Assembly (NCBI GenBank): GCA_947095585.1
Contig: OX352763.1
Span: 25,779,462-25,843,461 of the forward strand
Direction of reading: 5' to 3'
Source: Nephrocerus scutellatus
Taxonomy: Eukaryota > Arthropoda > Insecta > Diptera > Pipunculidae
Length of the DNA stretch: 64,000 nt
The stretch's first letter is position 1. Each line of letters opens with the position of its first letter. Below, in pieces: positions 60,601 to 64,000 of the stretch. The notes below the pieces were generated by a model. The model saw only the letters and a list, made by a program, of their open reading frames with translations, was not told where the DNA came from and searched no databases. A program made the translations under genes and the position numbers.

Positions 60601-61651
60601 CGAGGAGTTCCAGATATTATTTAGCATACTATAGGAGTGTTTACACGAGAGCACACATCCGAGTCAGCACCACCATTTTTTGACTAACTACTACTACTTC
60701 TACTGCTACTACTACTGGACTTGCGAAACCTATTAAAATTAAACTTGCTATAACATGTTGAGGTTTTTTGCCGTACAGCTTACCGATTTCAAACAATAAA
60801 CTTTTAATATGTCGCTCTGTTTTTTTATGGTAAATATATCTTAATGTATCTTATCCATTTGTGCATTTGTTTGCCTATGCGAGTTCATTCTGCCAAATGT
60901 CCATTTAATATAGCCTGTGATATTTTTTTTTACAAAAAACCCGTTTGCTTCAGATTGTTCAGGGTTGGCATTGCTGCGTTTTAGCAAAGTTCTGAGGTTG
61001 CGCTGTTATTGAAAATGCGGCAGATCTCTTTGCTTTTGACACTCTCTTATCTGAATACTTTTATTACTTATTGGATTGCTCTCTTCTAAGTATTTTTTTT
61101 TATTGTCATTTTATTTATTATGAATTGTGTACATTCACGGACTATATCATATTATTGCAATATATATTTCTGTGGGGGTGCAGTGTGTAGCTGTATTCCG
61201 TGTATCGTGTTTTATAAAATTATATACATTAACTTCGCGTAGGCATGAGGTTGTCCGTCTGTCTGACTGGTGGAATCTTGTAATCAATTTTTATCTTAAT
61301 TCCCAAAGTCCGATTTTATTCAAACTGTGCACATATCTCCGATTAAAAAAATTACATGAAAATTTGCGAGTTCTTTGATACCATATCGGGCACTTATGGA
61401 TGTCGTTTCGTTTTGATAGAAAAATATAGCATATGCTTTTTCCAACATACGTTGAAAAATTTGCAGCCAAAAAGCTTTGCAAAGAGTACTTTTCACTTTT
61501 TTAATGCAAATTCATTTAGAACGGACTAACGGACTACTGCTACGAACTGTAGTCGACATCCGAGATAAAGTATAAATAACTAAATAAAAGTTATTACAGT
61601 GCAGACTCAGTAAATCAATTGATTTTTATCAATACATATTAGCTTTTATTA
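60601..61651. other. AT-rich stretch with a dispersed-repeat piece
   Basis: 61.23-61.32 kb matches 49.39-49.49 kb. A CTACTACTACTTCTACTGCT microsatellite is near 60.69 kb. No gene seen. Confidence 0.35.
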
Positions 61652-61653
61652 TA

Positions 61654-62956
61654 CAGGGTTCGCTGATCGAAGTATTAGCAACTTCACGCTGCTGTAATTG
61701 CCAATCGGCTGATGTCAGCGCGCTCATATTTTGACAAAATTCTACAGAAGCATATCGATATACGTCGTATCTGAAAAGAATATTCAAACGTATGATTGTA
61801 CTGTTTTTGGCTGGAAAGTTATAACCGACTATTATCAAATAGCTCCAGCATATGAATGTAAATATTTTTTTTTCGGCCCATCACACGTTATAATAAGCAT
61901 CGCAAACCGCCATTCCAAAACAGCAACATCGCCAGAAATGGTTCACAAAGTGAAGGCAGTGAATTAAGCGAAATCCACGACAAAATGCACAAAAACTTGC
62001 ACGTGTGCGATAGAAGCATCTGACGGATACTGAAAAAGAACTTCAATTGAAGCCCTACAAGATTCAAAAAGTGCAAGATTTAACAACGGCTCAAAGAGCA
62101 GTTCGACTTGAAAGACGTAAAGTGCTAAAACGTCTGCACCGAACGTATCGATCTCGTCAAAAGTACGTAACTACAAAAACCAAATAATCGTGTGTGGGTT
62201 ACAGGGCAAGTCCAACAACAATTTGAACAAGCGAGTTGCTCTTCGTATTCAAGCACCGGCTTCTACGATGGTTTGGGCTGCTGTAACTGCAAATGGTCGT
62301 TCTCCGATATCCTTTATCGATCAGGGCGTCAAAGTGAATCAAGAAGTGTTTCGGGTAAAGGTATTAACTGCTGCGTCGCTACCTTGGGCATACAAAAAAT
62401 GCGGTTACAACCGCCTGACTTTCCAACAGAACTCAGAACCATCACATAAAGTTCGTTTGACACAACAAGCTGTAACTTCAAATGGTCGTTCTCCGATGGT
62501 CTTTATCGATCAGGGCGTTAAAGTGAATCTAGAAGTGTTTCGGGAAAAGGTATTAACTGATGCGTCGCTACCTTGGGCATACAAAAAATTTGGTTACAAC
62601 CGCCTGACTTTCCAACAGAACTCAGAACCATCTCATAAAGTTCGTTTCTCTATTCATTTTTGAATGCCAATGTGTCAACAAAAAGATTTGAAAGTGTGGA
62701 CGCGTTGAATACAGACAGTTCTTAATAGAGAATGGGCCAAAATACCAGCACAGGTCGAAGTTCGTGCAGCATGCAATATCTTGATTAAGAGACTCGACGC
62801 TATAATCCGCTTCAAAGGTGGCTATATCGAGTAGTAACATGGTTTACTTAAAATTTGTGACGTTTTTAACATTCTCTAAAAAAGTTTAATAAAAAAAGTC
62901 ATAAACTACGAAATTATAGCATTTTGATTTAGTAACACTTCGATCGGCGACTTCTG
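61654..62956 (+). mobile_element. mariner-like transposon, full-length ends, dead transposase
   Basis: The 1303-bp element has terminal inverted repeats CAGGGTTCGCTGATCGAAG and, at the right, CTTCGATCGGCGACTTCTG, flanked by TA on both sides (61652-61653, 62957-62958). The plus strand encodes transposase pieces: KPYKIQKVQDLTTAQRAV, LERRKVLKRLHRTYRSRQ, VWAAVTANGRSPISFIDQGV, YNRLTFQQNSEPSHKVR, and near the end REWAKIPA, VRAACNILIKRLDAI. A 189-bp in-frame tandem duplication (62282-62460 and 62471-62649) repeats the central block. The first and third catalytic blocks are deleted and the second has Asn for Asp (QQNSEPSH). Confidence 0.85.
62282..62649 (+). repeat. 189-bp in-frame tandem duplication in the mariner transposase
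   Basis: The two copies differ at few positions and keep one frame across the junction (63 codons each). Confidence 0.8.
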
Positions 62957-63294
62957 TAATATGAACTATGTAGCATTTTATCTCAGTCTACCATAAAGTA
63001 CTTTCATTAAATGTTTGTTATTATTGGGGGAAAATGGTCAAAAGCTGTTTTGTTAGCAAAATATGGACCACAAACAAAGATTTGATAGTTCGAATTCCAT
63101 TGTAATTGAAATTATGGTACGTCGCTTTTAGTTTCAATTACCGAGTGTACTGTAGAAGAATTTATCCTCATGAAAAGCTAAAGTAATTAGCTATTTACCT
63201 GCAGTACGATTTAAAGTGCTAATTTTTTTATTTATTGTTGTTCATTTGGTAGCTTACAGGGTTGAATACCAGCATATGAAATAATTAAAAGTAT

Positions 63295-63913
63295 AGGGTG
63301 TTTTTTTGGGAGGTTTGTTTTTCCGATAGATGTCGTTTTATTTTATGACAGTTGTTTTGACAGCTCAAAGTGGCATTTCTACTCAGTATTGTTTGGCAAA
63401 TCATTATGAAAAAAAAAAAAAAAAAAAAAAAAAAATGACATTTGTGAAAAATAGTCGTGGTAGCCATATGCCAGAAATTGTGTTTAAATGTTAAATGCCA
63501 AAAAATTATCTACCAAATAAAAAAAAAATTTGGTCATTTCATAATTTTATATGTGTTTTATTCAAAAAAAAAATCGGCAACCTCTTAAAAAAACACCCGT
63601 TAGATATAACGTGTTTTTTTAAGAGGTTGCCGATTTTTTTTTTGAATAAAACACATATAAAATTATGAAATGACCAAAATTTTTTTTTATTTGGTAGATA
63701 ATTTTTTGGCATTTAACATTTAAACACAATTTCTGGCATATGGCTACCACGACTATTTTTCACAAATGTCATTTTTTTTTTTTTTTTTTTTTTTTTTTTC
63801 ATAATGATTTGCCAAACAATACTGAGTAGAAATGCCACTTTGAGCTGTCAAAACAACTGTCATAAAATAAAACGACATCTATCGGAAAAACAAACCTCCC
63901 AAAAAAACACCCT
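63295..63913. mobile_element. 619-bp near-perfect palindrome made of two inverted MITE copies
   Basis: 63295-63600 and 63613-63913 are reverse complements with almost no difference, including the poly-A/poly-T tracts near 63410-63434. Each arm has its own short terminal repeats (GGGTGTTTTTTTGGGAGG and the inverse of GGGTGTTTTTTTAAGAGG). The centre is about 12 bases around GTTAGATATAAC. Confidence 0.8.
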
Positions 63914-64000
63914 TTATATAAACCAATGTTAATTTCTATATGTTATATATGTACAAGATAAGCAGGTACCAAAAGTTTTTTGGTATGAAGGTATATAATC

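Overview
The window is nuclear DNA of an insect, most likely a higher fly close to the true fruit flies (Tephritidae). The evidence is split genes with short introns (53-66 bp) beside very long ones, an AT-rich background, and many decayed fly-type transposons: RTE-, CR1- and LOA/I-like non-LTR elements, Tc1/mariner relatives, MITEs and INE/Helitron-like repeats. The tephritid placement is inferred from the look of the repeats and was not tested.

Four cellular genes can be supported. (1) A BTB-BACK-Kelch gene lies on the minus strand (12.74-28.55 kb). I rebuilt it from 11 exons whose splice phases all agree (840 codons); a second splice choice in exon 5 gives a 451-residue protein with no Kelch propeller. 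(2) A complete three-exon neuferricin (cytochrome b5 domain) gene lies on the plus strand (30.90-31.84 kb, 272 aa). (3) The first three coding exons of the DEAH-box splicing helicase DHX38/Prp16 lie on the plus strand (35.05-37.24 kb). They reach the DEAH motif and stop at a good splice donor; the C-terminal half is not in the remaining 26.7 kb. (4) A minus-strand gene I do not recognise has a clear first exon at 58.10-58.46 kb and probable 3' exons at 41.8-44.4 kb. If DHX38 continues to the right of the window, gene 4 lies antisense inside its giant intron. A broken piece of an EngB/GTPBP8-type GTPase is at 47.31-47.55 kb.

Layout: 0-12.7 kb is a transposon graveyard with nested insertions. 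12.7-28.6 kb is the BTB-Kelch gene, whose large introns hold CR1, Tc1/mariner, RTE and LOA-like relics. 28.6-30.9 kb, between the divergent BTB-Kelch and neuferricin genes, holds palindromic MITEs and two transposon fragments. 32.4-33.7 kb is a jockey-like relic. 37.3-40.9 kb holds mariner, a 2A-bearing non-LTR element and CR1. 42.6-43.6 kb is an RTE copy next to a tRNA-like sequence. 44.8-54 kb carries a dispersed CG-rich repeat family with a minisatellite and a 3' hairpin. 55.6-57.2 kb is a minisatellite followed by clustered inverted repeats. 60.1-63.9 kb has an RTE 3' end, a mariner relic with terminal repeats and TA flanks, and a 619-bp near-perfect palindrome.

The genes share no obvious pathway. 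The splicing helicase and neuferricin are single conserved genes, and the most striking local feature is how strongly transposons have inflated the introns.
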